Shown here: in pieces, positions 1-7,432 of the stretch
How positions within the stretch are numbered: position 1 is the stretch's first letter
Layout of the letters: each line of letters begins with the position of its first letter
Assembly (NCBI RefSeq): GCF_012952295.1
Contig: NZ_JABBCH010000002.1
Span: forward strand, 549,567-613,566
Source: Crystallibacter degradans
GTDB lineage: Bacteria; Actinomycetota; Actinomycetes; Actinomycetales; Micrococcaceae
Length of the DNA stretch: 64,000 nt
Direction: 5' to 3'
The notes under the pieces: model-generated
What the model was told of the DNA's origin: nothing
Databases searched by the model: none
What the model saw: only the letters and a program-made list of their open reading frames with translations
Translations under genes and position numbers: made by a program

Positions 1-2
1 CG

Positions 3-653
3 GTGATCACCCCCAATGGGGAACCAGGCCCGCAGGCAGTGTCAGCTGACACTGTTGCTCGCGGGTTTGTTTTGTATGTAGGCCTGGACGAGTCCGCAGC
101 CGCGGCAGCCGGTACGTCTCTGACACAGCTTGCTTCCCAGATCCGCTCCTATGTCCAGACCCTGGTTCCCGGAGCGCAAAGCCACGCCGCGGTCGCACTG
201 GCACCTGCCGAAGCGCAGGGCGAGAATATCGACGTCGTCCGCCAGGCACTGGGGGATCCGACCGTCAGTCGCCGTCCCCGGACCGAGGTCCAGGCGCGGA
301 CGGTGCACGCGGCGCAGCAGTCGAGCCGTCCCAGCGGTGTGCTGATCGACCTGTCCCGCCGCGAGGTCCATCTGGATGGCGAAACCCTGAACCTGACTTT
401 CAAGGAATTCGAACTGCTGAACTACCTGGTGGAAAATGCCACCCGGACCGTGGGCCGCGACGAGCTGCTCTCCGGTCTGTGGAAGAACGCCGAAGAGGTG
501 CCGAACGAGCGCACCATCGACGTGCACATCCGCCGCCTGCGTTCCAAGCTCGGGCGCCTGGCCAACACCGTGCGCACCGTCCGCGGCCAGGGTTACCGGT
601 TCTACGAGCACCCCGAGGTTGTTGTCTGGGCCGCTCCGGAGTACTCCATCTAA
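3..653 (+). CDS. Winged-helix (OmpR/PhoB-type) DNA-binding protein, possibly 5'-truncated
   Basis: This is a probable transcription factor. Residues about 115-205 form a typical OmpR/PhoB C-terminal winged helix: the LTFKEFELLNYLVEN start of the domain, then RTVGRDELLSGLWK, the recognition helix region around RTIDVHIRRLRSKL, and the closing VRTVRGQGYRF wing. The first 110 residues do not look like a receiver domain: I see no acidic pocket, no phosphoacceptor Asp in a DLxLP context and no conserved Lys. It therefore looks like an orphan output domain rather than a classical response regulator. The reading frame begins with GTG at the very edge of the window, so the true start may lie upstream. 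A hairpin follows the stop codon, and the next gene is convergent. Its target genes cannot be inferred from this window. Confidence 0.75.
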   Translation: MITPNGEPGPQAVSADTVARGFVLYVGLDESAAAAAGTSLTQLASQIRSYVQTLVPGAQSHAAVALAPAEAQGENIDVVRQALGDPTVSRRPRTEVQARTVHAAQQSSRPSGVLIDLSRREVHLDGETLNLTFKEFELLNYLVENATRTVGRDELLSGLWKNAEEVPNERTIDVHIRRLRSKLGRLANTVRTVRGQGYRFYEHPEVVVWAAPEYSI

Positions 654-669
654 CTCCTGCTTATGGCCC

Positions 670-705
670 GAGGGCGTCTCCACAAGGAGGCGCCCTCGCC
701 GCTTT
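670..705. terminator. Hairpin between convergent genes
   Basis: A 12-bp stem (GAGGCG-type arms at 670-681 and 86-97 of the same hundred) with an ACAA loop lies 17 nt after the winged-helix gene and just before the end of the convergent flavoprotein gene. Only a short T-run follows on the plus strand, so it is a likely shared terminator rather than a textbook one. Confidence 0.6.
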
Positions 706-740
706 AAGTCCGGCAACCGCTTGCGCCGTTTAGAGCCCGG

Positions 741-2192
741 TTAGAGTCCGTATTCCTCCAACAGCCGGAGCCAGACTTCGCTGATGGTGGGGTAGGCCGG
801 AACCGCATGCCAGAGGCGATCCACCGGAACTTGGCCGACGACGGCGATGGTCGCCGCGTGCAGCAGCTCACTGACATCGGGCCCGGCGAAGGTGGCGCCA
901 AGAATGACTTTGCGGTCCTCGTCGATCACCAGCTGCGCCCAACCGTCATATCCGTCGGCGTGCAGCGCGGAGCCGGCGACGGCGATCGGCAGTTCTACGG
1001 CCGTGGCATTGGCGCCATCCTCCCGCGCCTGCTCAAGTGTCAGCCCGACCATCGCCACTTCCGGATCCGTGAAGACCACGGACGGTACCGCAGCCTCGTC
1101 CGCGGTGGCCGCGAACCGGCTCCACGGTTCCGGAGTGCCGCCGCCCAGGTCGCCCGCGGCCCTTGCAGCGATCGCCTCTCCGGTGGCACGGGCCTCGTAC
1201 TTCCCCTGGTGGGTCAGGAGCGCCTTGCCCGCGGCGTCTCCGACAGCGTAAAGCCAGCCGCCCTCGACACCGGCCACCTGGCCGCTGGAGTCGGTCTCGA
1301 GTTTCTCGGGGACCACGCCGACGGTTTCAAGCCCCAGGTCAGCCAGGGCCGGATGGCGCCCGGTGGAAACCAGCAGCTTGGCGCCACTGACAATCGAAGG
1401 CGCGGCGCCGCCGTGGTTCTTAGTTGGCGCCAGCGTCAGATGGATGCCTGAGTCATTCTGCGTGGCCTTCTGGGTGGTGGTATGCAGCCGGACGTCGATG
1501 CCCTCCTCGCGCAGCCCGGCCTCCACCAGGCGGCGTGCCGGCTCCGGATAATTAGCCAACAGGTCGCCCCGGGCAACCAGCGTGACGGCCGCTCCAAGCC
1601 GTGCATAGGCCTGCGCCAGTTCCGCCCCGGACACGCCGCCGCCGAGCACCAGCAGGTTTTGGGGAATCTCCTGTGATGCGGTGGCCTCCCGGGTGCCCCA
1701 GAAGTCCACACTGTCCAAACCCTCGATCGGCGGGACCGTGGGCACCGAGCCGGTGGCGAGTACGACGGCGTGACCAGCCTCGATGGAGGTGGCCGTGCCG
1801 TCCTCCGCGGCCAGTTCCACTGTGCGGGTACCGGTCAGCCGGGCGGCGCCGCGGAGCAGTTCGATGCCCACGCCGTGCACCCATTCCACCTGCGACTTGT
1901 CATCCCAGTGCGAGGTGAAGCCGTCCCTACGCTTGAGCACTGCGTCGACATCCAGCGTCCCGGTGACTGCCTGCTTGGCGCCGTCTATGCTCCGCGCGGC
2001 ATTCAACGCGGTGCCAGAGCGCAAAAGTGCCTTTGAAGGCATACATGCCCAGTAGGAGCACTCACCGCCCACCAGCGCCTTTTCGAGCAGGACGGTCTCC
2101 AAGCCGCCGCGCGCGGTACGTTCGGCAACGTTCTCGCCAACGGCACCAGCGCCAATAACTACTACATCCACCTTCATCGTCTGATCCGCCAT
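741..2192 (-). CDS. FAD/NAD(P) pyridine nucleotide-disulfide oxidoreductase (dihydrolipoyl dehydrogenase-like)
   Basis: A 483-residue flavoprotein of the class I disulfide oxidoreductase family. The FAD Rossmann motif is VIGAGAVGENVA near residues 12-23. The redox-active pair is C45/C50 in GGECSYWACMPSK (CX4C spacing kept, surrounding residues unlike classical Lpd). The NAD(P) Rossmann motif is VLGGGVSGAELA near 180, and the second FAD motif is YAVGDAAG near 325. The C-terminal dimerisation motif reads AYPTISE, so Tyr467 occupies the position of the catalytic His of the HPTxSE motif of lipoamide dehydrogenase; mercuric reductases also carry a Tyr there. True lipoamide dehydrogenase activity is therefore doubtful. 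A quinone, thiol or metal-reducing role is possible. I placed the start at the ATG directly before the FAD motif; the open frame extends further upstream but would run into the divergent sixA gene. Confidence 0.85.
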   Translation of the reverse strand: MADQTMKVDVVVIGAGAVGENVAERTARGGLETVLLEKALVGGECSYWACMPSKALLRSGTALNAARSIDGAKQAVTGTLDVDAVLKRRDGFTSHWDDKSQVEWVHGVGIELLRGAARLTGTRTVELAAEDGTATSIEAGHAVVLATGSVPTVPPIEGLDSVDFWGTREATASQEIPQNLLVLGGGVSGAELAQAYARLGAAVTLVARGDLLANYPEPARRLVEAGLREEGIDVRLHTTTQKATQNDSGIHLTLAPTKNHGGAAPSIVSGAKLLVSTGRHPALADLGLETVGVVPEKLETDSSGQVAGVEGGWLYAVGDAAGKALLTHQGKYEARATGEAIAARAAGDLGGGTPEPWSRFAATADEAAVPSVVFTDPEVAMVGLTLEQAREDGANATAVELPIAVAGSALHADGYDGWAQLVIDEDRKVILGATFAGPDVSELLHAATIAVVGQVPVDRLWHAVPAYPTISEVWLRLLEEYGL

Positions 2193-2258
2193 GCTCCGAG
2201 CCTTGCAGCTGCTCCGCCCGGGCACAAGGGACACAAAGGATCGATTAGGCGCCGCCGC

Positions 2259-2264
2259 TAGACT
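2259..2264 (+). promoter_or_regulatory. -10 box (TAGACT) giving a near-leaderless sixA transcript
   Basis: TAGACT ends 6 nt before the ATG. The intervening bases CGGAGG could also serve as a Shine-Dalgarno, but a transcript initiating about 7 nt after the box would start at the ATG. Confidence 0.5.
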
Positions 2265-2270
2265 CGGAGG

Positions 2271-2792
2271 ATGAGCGAGCACCACATCAAGAAGCTGCTG
2301 ATCCTGCGCCATGCCAAGGCGGCCTGGCCGCTGGGCGTGGAGGATCACGAGCGGCCGCTGGCGCAGCGAGGGCACAATGAGGCGCCGCTGATCGGCCGGT
2401 GGATGGTGGAGCAGGGCCACATTCCTGACTTCATTCTGTGCTCGTCCGCGCTTCGGACCCGGCAGACCTGCACCTGGATCTGCAACGAGCTCGGCGACAA
2501 GGCGCCCACCCCGATGCTCTCCGACGGAATCTACGAAGCCTCAGCCACGCAGGTACTTAGCGAGATCAACCAGCTCCCGGACACCATCACGAGCTTGCTG
2601 GTGATCAGCCACATGCCCGCGGTGCAGAACCTGGCCATGCGGCTCGCCTCGGTAGAATCGGACGAGGAGTCGGTGATGGACATGGCCTTGCACTACCCGA
2701 CATCGGGCCTGACGGTCTTCGAACATGAGAAGAGCTGGGCCGAACTTGATGGACGCGACGCCAAGCTGACGCGGTTCGTCGTGCAGCGCTGA
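2271..2792 (+). CDS. sixA: SixA-type phosphohistidine phosphatase (histidine phosphatase superfamily)
   Basis: A 173-residue member of the histidine phosphatase superfamily, SixA branch. The catalytic LRHAKA motif places R13 and H14 near the N-terminus instead of the RHG of phosphoglycerate mutases; this LRHAKs form and the DHERPLAQRG segment following it typify SixA. A second Arg in SSALRTRQT (about residue 65) and a late His in VISHMP (about 109) complete the active site. SixA proteins dephosphorylate phosphohistidine proteins such as HPt domains or PTS NPr; the physiological target here is unknown. It is transcribed divergently from the flavoprotein gene with a 78-bp gap. Confidence 0.85.
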   Translation: MSEHHIKKLLILRHAKAAWPLGVEDHERPLAQRGHNEAPLIGRWMVEQGHIPDFILCSSALRTRQTCTWICNELGDKAPTPMLSDGIYEASATQVLSEINQLPDTITSLLVISHMPAVQNLAMRLASVESDEESVMDMALHYPTSGLTVFEHEKSWAELDGRDAKLTRFVVQR

Positions 2793-3074
2793 GCCGGCAA
2801 GCCCCAGAACCGCCGACGTCCGCTGAGGAATAAGGCACAGACGCCAGAGCAGTTCGGAAAAGCTCACTAATGCTCCCACTCAGTATCCAATAACGACGGC
2901 GTTGGCTTGCCCTGCTCTAATGCGCGCTGCAGGGCTTACGGCCCGCCGCAAGTACTTCGCCCATCGCATGCCTTCGGCCAGTCGCAAGAACCGGTGCCGA
3001 AAAGTTTTCTGCTGTTTTCTGCCCTTCTCCATCCAATGGTGTGTGCGTGGTCACAAACTGTCGGTGCTGGTTCA
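2793..3074. other. Intergenic region without a recognised gene
   Basis: About 280 nt between sixA and the DUF222/HNH gene. No coding frame here is convincing. A short tandem TTTTCTGC repeat is visible near 3004-3020; otherwise I see nothing assignable except the promoter box listed next. Confidence 0.5.
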
Positions 3075-3080
3075 TAGGGT
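3075..3080 (+). promoter_or_regulatory. -10 box (TAGGGT) for the DUF222/HNH gene
   Basis: TAGGGT ends 6 nt before the ATG at 3087, the spacing expected for a leaderless mRNA. Confidence 0.45.
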
Positions 3081-3086
3081 GGGTGT

Positions 3087-4700
3087 ATGGAAGATTTCCA
3101 GTTTGATTTCATACCGGCGCCGGACCGGGACCGTGGCCTGCGGGCGCTCGGTTTGGCGGGGAGTTCGCTGCTGGAAATCATGCTGCACAAACTCCTCCTC
3201 GATGCGTGGGCCGAGGAGAATCTGGCCTTCGGCGGCCGGCGCTCGGAGCCCTTCGACGAAGCCGCAGAGGAGGCCGGCCAGGTGCTGGCGAAGGCTGCGG
3301 TGCTGCCGGAGGCGCCGGGCCTGCCGGAAGGCTGGGAGGACCTGGCGCCGGAGGCGCTGACTGCAGTTCTTGGGCGGATTGATCCGGAGGCCCTGGATGA
3401 TGTCGGGACCATTGATTACCTGCAGGCGTCCGCGAAAACCGTGGCGTGGCTGCAGTCCGGCCGGGTGAAGGCGTTGAACCGGTTCACCGAGCTGCGCCCG
3501 GACGAGGGCGCGGAGACCGGCAACGCGCACGGGTTCTCCTCCTGCGCCGCGACGGAGATCGCCGCTGCCCTGGCCCAGCCCCGCGGGGCTGCGCAGAAGG
3601 ACCTCGCCGAGGCCGCGCAGCTGTGCGGGCATTTGCCGGCCACGGTGGAGGCGATGGCCGCCGGGGAGGTGGATCTGCCGCGGGCGACCGCGATCGCCCG
3701 CGGCTCCGCCGACCTGCCCGAGAACCTGCTGCCTGCGTTCGAGGCAGGGGTCCTGCCTAAAGCCGGCAAGGTCACCGTGGAGAGTGTGCGGGCCCGTGCG
3801 CGTAAGGCGCGTGAACGGCTGCACCCGGAAAGCCTCACCGTCCGCCACGAAAAAGCGAACCAGTCCCGCAACGTCGGTCTCGTGCCGCAGGATGACGGGA
3901 TGGCCGAAGTCTGGTTCCGCTGCAGCGCGGACAAGGCGGTGATGGTGTTCAACCTGGTCCAGGCCCTCGCGAAGAAGCTGCAAGGCCCCGACGAGGCCCG
4001 GACCCTGCCCCAGCTGCGCGCCGACGTCATCACCGACCTGGTCCCCAACAACTCAGGCGCGTGTAACGGCACAGGCAACACCACCGGCACCTGCACGGGC
4101 GCCGGCGCAGCTACCGGTACCGGTAACGGAACCTGTACCGGCGCGGGGACGGGCAACGGGGCCGGGGCCGGCGTGACGGCCAGTGTCGCGGTCACGTTGT
4201 CGTTGGAAACCGCGGCAAGGTTGAGCGAGGAGCCCGGCGAACTCGCCGGGTACGGGCCGATCCCGCCCGAAATGACCCGGAACCTCGCCGGACTGGCGAA
4301 ATCCTGGCTGCTGGTGCTCACGGATGAATACGATAAAGCGATCGCCGCGGCGAAAGACCTCAGACACCCGCCCGAATGGCTCAAACGACTCGTCCGCTTA
4401 CGTGACGGGCACTGCAGCGGACCCGGCTGCCGCGTGGAAGCCCGATTCTGCGAAGTAGATCACACCATCGCCTGGGAAGACGGCGGCAAAACAGTGCTGG
4501 AAAATCTTAAGGCCGCCTGCAAACCCGACCACATTTCAAAACACGCCGGCGGCTGGAAAGTCACCCAGAATGCCGACGGCAGCACCGTCTGGAAATCGCG
4601 CACTGGCCACGAATGGACCAGCACACCCGAAAACAGCTGGTCCATACGCCCGCCAACCGAACCACCACCACCGGACCTCTACACCCCACCACCGTTCTAG
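3087..4700 (+). CDS. DUF222 / HNH endonuclease signature protein (13E12-repeat type)
   Basis: A 537-residue protein of the DUF222-HNH family that is present in many copies in actinobacterial genomes. An alpha-helical DUF222 region covers roughly residues 20-400. The C-terminal HNH module (about 435-500) contains the Cys pair in CSGPGC, then CEVDHTIAWEDGG with the DH pair, the Asn of LENLKAACKPDHISKH and the final His. HNH proteins are metal-dependent nucleases; the cellular role of this family is not known to me. An unusual insert of only G, T, A, N, C and S residues (about 323-362) interrupts the DUF222 region. The protein has no signal peptide or membrane segment. A small HTH gene begins 2 nt downstream, so the two may be cotranscribed. 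Confidence 0.85.
   Translation: MEDFQFDFIPAPDRDRGLRALGLAGSSLLEIMLHKLLLDAWAEENLAFGGRRSEPFDEAAEEAGQVLAKAAVLPEAPGLPEGWEDLAPEALTAVLGRIDPEALDDVGTIDYLQASAKTVAWLQSGRVKALNRFTELRPDEGAETGNAHGFSSCAATEIAAALAQPRGAAQKDLAEAAQLCGHLPATVEAMAAGEVDLPRATAIARGSADLPENLLPAFEAGVLPKAGKVTVESVRARARKARERLHPESLTVRHEKANQSRNVGLVPQDDGMAEVWFRCSADKAVMVFNLVQALAKKLQGPDEARTLPQLRADVITDLVPNNSGACNGTGNTTGTCTGAGAATGTGNGTCTGAGTGNGAGAGVTASVAVTLSLETAARLSEEPGELAGYGPIPPEMTRNLAGLAKSWLLVLTDEYDKAIAAAKDLRHPPEWLKRLVRLRDGHCSGPGCRVEARFCEVDHTIAWEDGGKTVLENLKAACKPDHISKHAGGWKVTQNADGSTVWKSRTGHEWTSTPENSWSIRPPTEPPPPDLYTPPPF
4053..4172 (+). repeat. Low-complexity Gly/Thr/Asn/Cys-coding repeat inside the DUF222/HNH gene
   Basis: About 120 nt made of degenerate ACCGGC/ACGGGC-like hexamers encode a run of Gly-Thr-Gly-Asn, Gly-Thr-Cys-Thr and Gly-Ala-Gly units. 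The reading frame is maintained through it. Such tracts expand and contract readily by slippage. Confidence 0.75.
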
Positions 4701-4702
4701 GA

Positions 4703-4957
4703 ATGATTGACGCCACCAAGTCGTCAACGTACCCTGACGGCATGGCCTCAGAAACTGGTCTCAGCCAAGCAGAAGGTGGCGATCCGCTGCAGGAACTCGG
4801 CGCTATTCGCAAGGCCCGACAGCAATTGGAGCGGCAGGAGCACTACTGGGTGCTGCAAGCTCGGAACGCCGACGTCGGTTGGGCGGCCATTGCCGCAGTC
4901 CTGGGTGTGAGCAAGCAGGCGGCTCATCAAAAGTTTCGCAAGCGGCCGGCCGAGTGA
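4703..4957 (+). CDS. Small helix-turn-helix protein
   Basis: A predicted 84-residue protein with an acidic N-terminal tail and a C-terminal helix-turn-helix-like segment: VGWAAIAAVLGVSKQAAHQKF fits the pattern of first helix, turn and recognition helix, ending in a basic KRPAE tail. The preceding stretch (KARQQLERQEHYWVLQAR) is likely a helix or short coiled coil. The start is uncertain: ATG 4703, two bases after the preceding stop, or ATG 4742 (71 residues); neither has a strong ribosome binding site. It may be a small DNA-binding regulator. No partner is evident except the adjacent DUF222/HNH gene. Confidence 0.6.
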   Translation: MIDATKSSTYPDGMASETGLSQAEGGDPLQELGAIRKARQQLERQEHYWVLQARNADVGWAAIAAVLGVSKQAAHQKFRKRPAE

Positions 4958-5028
4958 TGTAAGAGAGTCGACTGACGCAGGGGATCAGTCTGATCGCGCA
5001 CCGTCTGCAGACAAATGGTTCCGGAAAC

Positions 5029-5063
5029 AAAAATGAGGCCCGGTCAAATATTGACCGAGCCTC
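5029..5063 (-). terminator. Rho-independent terminator of tRNA-Arg
   Basis: The arms GAGGC-C-CGGTCAA and TTGACCG-A-GCCTC form a stem with one mismatch and an ATA loop. On the minus strand it is followed by ATTTTTG. It lies 9 nt past the 3' end of tRNA-Arg. Confidence 0.8.
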
Positions 5064-5071
5064 ATCTCGAA

Positions 5072-5148
<77 letters not shown>

Positions 5149-5289
5149 TTTGGCCTCGCGGCCGGATATAACTCTAGCGTGTTTCCCTCCGGTCACCAAA
5201 TCGGCGCTGGGGTGAGGATCGCCACCCCTCAAAACTCGCGGGATCATGCGGATGGCTTGCCATTGAGGCCCTCGATGACTAATGTGAAC

Positions 5290-5301
5290 TAGACCGGTCT
5301 A
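5290..5301. promoter_or_regulatory. Perfect 12-bp palindrome TAGACCGGTCTA upstream of pckG
   Basis: A perfect inverted repeat 164 nt before the pckG ATG. A near copy (AGTCCGGTCTA) recurs at 5401-5411. This is a candidate operator for a dimeric regulator; no regulator can be named. Confidence 0.4.
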
Positions 5302-5400
5302 TATGACCTTTATCACTTAAACCGTGATGCTCGAAAGGAAAAACCCTGATTTTCCGCGGTTGACAGGACTACCCATCAGTGTTCCGCGTTACAAAGCTGC

Positions 5401-5411
5401 AGTCCGGTCTA
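5401..5411. promoter_or_regulatory. Second copy of the AG(A/T)CCGGTCTA element
   Basis: AGTCCGGTCTA differs by one base from positions 5291-5301 and begins 110 bp after it. It lies 54 nt before the pckG ATG. Confidence 0.3.
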
Positions 5412-5464
5412 CTCCATGGCCCATAGCATCAATACACACCACTGGCCCGAGAAAGGGAAGAGTC

Positions 5465-7306
5465 ATGGGCGATAACGCGCGTCAGCCGGTTCTTGACGAA
5501 ACACTCAAGAACGCACCAACTACACACGCCAAGCTTCTGGCCTGGGTTGCCGAAGTTTCCGAGCTGACGCAGCCCGACTCAGTCTATTGGGTGGACGGTT
5601 CGGAAGCCGAGAACAAGAAGCTGACGGATGAACTGGTCGAGGCAGGCACGCTCAAGCGGCTGAACCCCGAGCTGTTCCCGAACTCCTTTGCCGGCTCCTC
5701 CGATCCCAAGGACGTGGCCCGCGTCGAGGAGCGGACGTTTATCTGCTCCGAGAACGAACGCGACTCCGGCTTCACCAACAACTGGATGGATCCGGCCAAG
5801 ATGAAGGGCATCCTGCGGGAGCGCTTCGCCGGCAGCATGCGTGGCCGCACCATGTATGTGATTCCGTTCGTCATGGGACACCTGGACGCTGAAGATCCGA
5901 AGTTCGGCGTCGAAATTACCGACAGCGCTTACGTGGTGGCTTCCATGCGCATCATGGCCCGCATCGGCTCGGATGTGCTGCGCAAGATCGAACAGCTGGA
6001 TGCCTTCTTCGTGCCGGCCCTGCACTCCGTAGGCGCTCCGCTGGAGCCGGGCGAGCAAGACGTTCCGTGGCCGTGCAACGAGGAGAAGTGGATTGTCCAC
6101 TTCCCCGAGGAGCGTTCCATCTGGTCCTACGGTTCCGGCTACGGCGGCAACGCGCTGCTGGGCAAGAAGTGCTACTCCCTGCGCATCGCGTCCGTCATGG
6201 CCCGCGACGAGGGCTGGCTTGCCGAGCACATGCTGATCCTCAAGCTGACCAGCCCGGAGAACAAGGCGTACCACATCGCCGCTGCCTTCCCCTCGGCCTG
6301 TGGCAAGACCAATCTGGCCCTGCTGGATCCGACCATCGAGGGATGGAAGGCCGAGACCCTCGGCGACGACATCAACTGGATGCGCTTCGGCAAGGAAGGC
6401 GAGCTGCGGGCGGTCAACCCCGAGTTCGGCCTGTTCGGTGTTGCGCCGGGTACGGGGTGGAGCACCAACCCCAACGCCATGCGCGCCATTGCCAAGGGCA
6501 ACTCCATCTTCACCAACGTGGCGCTGACCGACGACGGCGGTGTCTGGTGGGAGGGCATGACGGATGAAGTTCCCGAGCACCTGACCGACTGGCAGGGCAA
6601 CGAATGGACCCCGGAGTCCGGCCGTCCCGCCGCGCACCCGAACTCGCGGTTCTGCACGCCGATCGACCAGGTCGACATGCTGGCACCGGAGTACCACGAC
6701 CCGCAGGGCGTGGCCATCGACGCCATCCTCTTCGGCGGACGCCGCAAGACCACCATCCCGCTGGTCACCGAGGCCCGCGACTGGACCAACGGCATCTTCA
6801 TGGGCTCCACGCTGTCCTCGGAAACCACTGCCGCTGCAGCCGGTGCCGTGGGCGTGGTCCGCCGCGATCCGATGGCGATGCTGCCCTTCATTGGGTACGA
6901 CGCCGGTGACTACCTGCGCCACTGGATCACCGTTTCCGGCAAGGGCAACCAGGAGCGTCTGCCCAAGATCTTCTTGGTCAACTGGTTCCGCCGCACGGCC
7001 GACGGTGGCTTCGCGTGGCCGGGCTTCGGGGACAACTCCCGAGTGCTGAAGTGGGCCATCGAACGGATCGAAGGCAAGGCCAAGGCCACGGAAACGCCGA
7101 TCGGCTTCGTGCCGACGCCGGACTCCCTCGATCTCACCGGTCTAGACATGACGCCGGAACAGGTTGAGGAAGCCGTCAAGGTTGATCCTGCTGAATGGGC
7201 CGAAGAGCTCAAGGGCATCGAGGAATGGTACGCCCGCTTCGGGGAGTCCCTGCCGGAGCAGCTGTCCGCACAGCTGAAGGTGCTGCAGGAGCGCTTCGCC
7301 GCTTAA
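5465..7306 (+). CDS. pckG: Phosphoenolpyruvate carboxykinase (GTP)
   Basis: A 613-residue cytosolic enzyme converting oxaloacetate and GTP to PEP, CO2 and GDP; it is the gluconeogenic entry point. Diagnostic segments are the kinase-1 (P-loop) motif [13 protein letters not shown] near residue 275, with the reactive Cys of the GTP-dependent class, the kinase-2 region GDDINWMRF near 305, and [12 protein letters not shown] near 425. The length equals the usual 600-620 residues. The start is set at the ATG preceded by AAAGGGAAG; the open frame extends 47 codons further upstream but that part lacks similarity to the family. A strong terminator follows. The neighbouring PEP-binding enzyme begins 126 nt downstream and is probably a separate transcript. 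Confidence 0.96.
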   Translation: MGDNARQPVLDETLKNAPTTHAKLLAWVAEVSELTQPDSVYWVDGSEAENKKLTDELVEAGTLKRLNPELFPNSFAGSSDPKDVARVEERTFICSENERDSGFTNNWMDPAKMKGILRERFAGSMRGRTMYVIPFVMGHLDAEDPKFGVEITDSAYVVASMRIMARIGSDVLRKIEQLDAFFVPALHSVGAPLEPGEQDVPWPCNEEKWIVHFPEERSIWSYGSGYGGNALLGKKCYSLRIASVMARDEGWLAEHMLILKLTSPENKAYHIAAAFPSACGKTNLALLDPTIEGWKAETLGDDINWMRFGKEGELRAVNPEFGLFGVAPGTGWSTNPNAMRAIAKGNSIFTNVALTDDGGVWWEGMTDEVPEHLTDWQGNEWTPESGRPAAHPNSRFCTPIDQVDMLAPEYHDPQGVAIDAILFGGRRKTTIPLVTEARDWTNGIFMGSTLSSETTAAAAGAVGVVRRDPMAMLPFIGYDAGDYLRHWITVSGKGNQERLPKIFLVNWFRRTADGGFAWPGFGDNSRVLKWAIERIEGKAKATETPIGFVPTPDSLDLTGLDMTPEQVEEAVKVDPAEWAEELKGIEEWYARFGESLPEQLSAQLKVLQERFAA

Positions 7307-7331
7307 GGTTCCCTGCCGCTCGGACCGTACG

Positions 7332-7370
7332 GAAGCAGGTCCCGACAATTGAGTCGGGGCCTGCTTCTTT
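7332..7370 (+). terminator. Strong terminator after pckG
   Basis: The arms GAAGCAGG-T-CCCGAC and GTCGGG-G-CCTGCTTC form a stem with a 6-nt loop, followed by TTT. It lies 25 nt after the pckG stop. Confidence 0.85.
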
Positions 7371-7432
7371 CAATCGGCTTCCGGCGTATCTTGTAGAGGA
7401 CCGGCCGTCCGCGACCTCGGAGGATCCTCAGT

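Larger units (their letters stand above)
5149..5464. other. Intergenic region upstream of pckG
   Basis: About 316 nt separate tRNA-Arg from pckG. It holds the two related AG(A/T)CCGGTCTA elements listed separately and a purine-rich ribosome binding site (AAAGGGAAG) just before the pckG ATG. I see no gene. Confidence 0.5.

Noticed and set aside
4053..4172. Repeat tract considered as a CRISPR or minisatellite array
   Set aside because: No uniform repeat-spacer pattern; it is a degenerate in-frame coding repeat.
5290..5301. Palindrome upstream of pckG considered as a terminator
   Set aside because: No loop and no T-run; a perfect dyad of this size is more like an operator.
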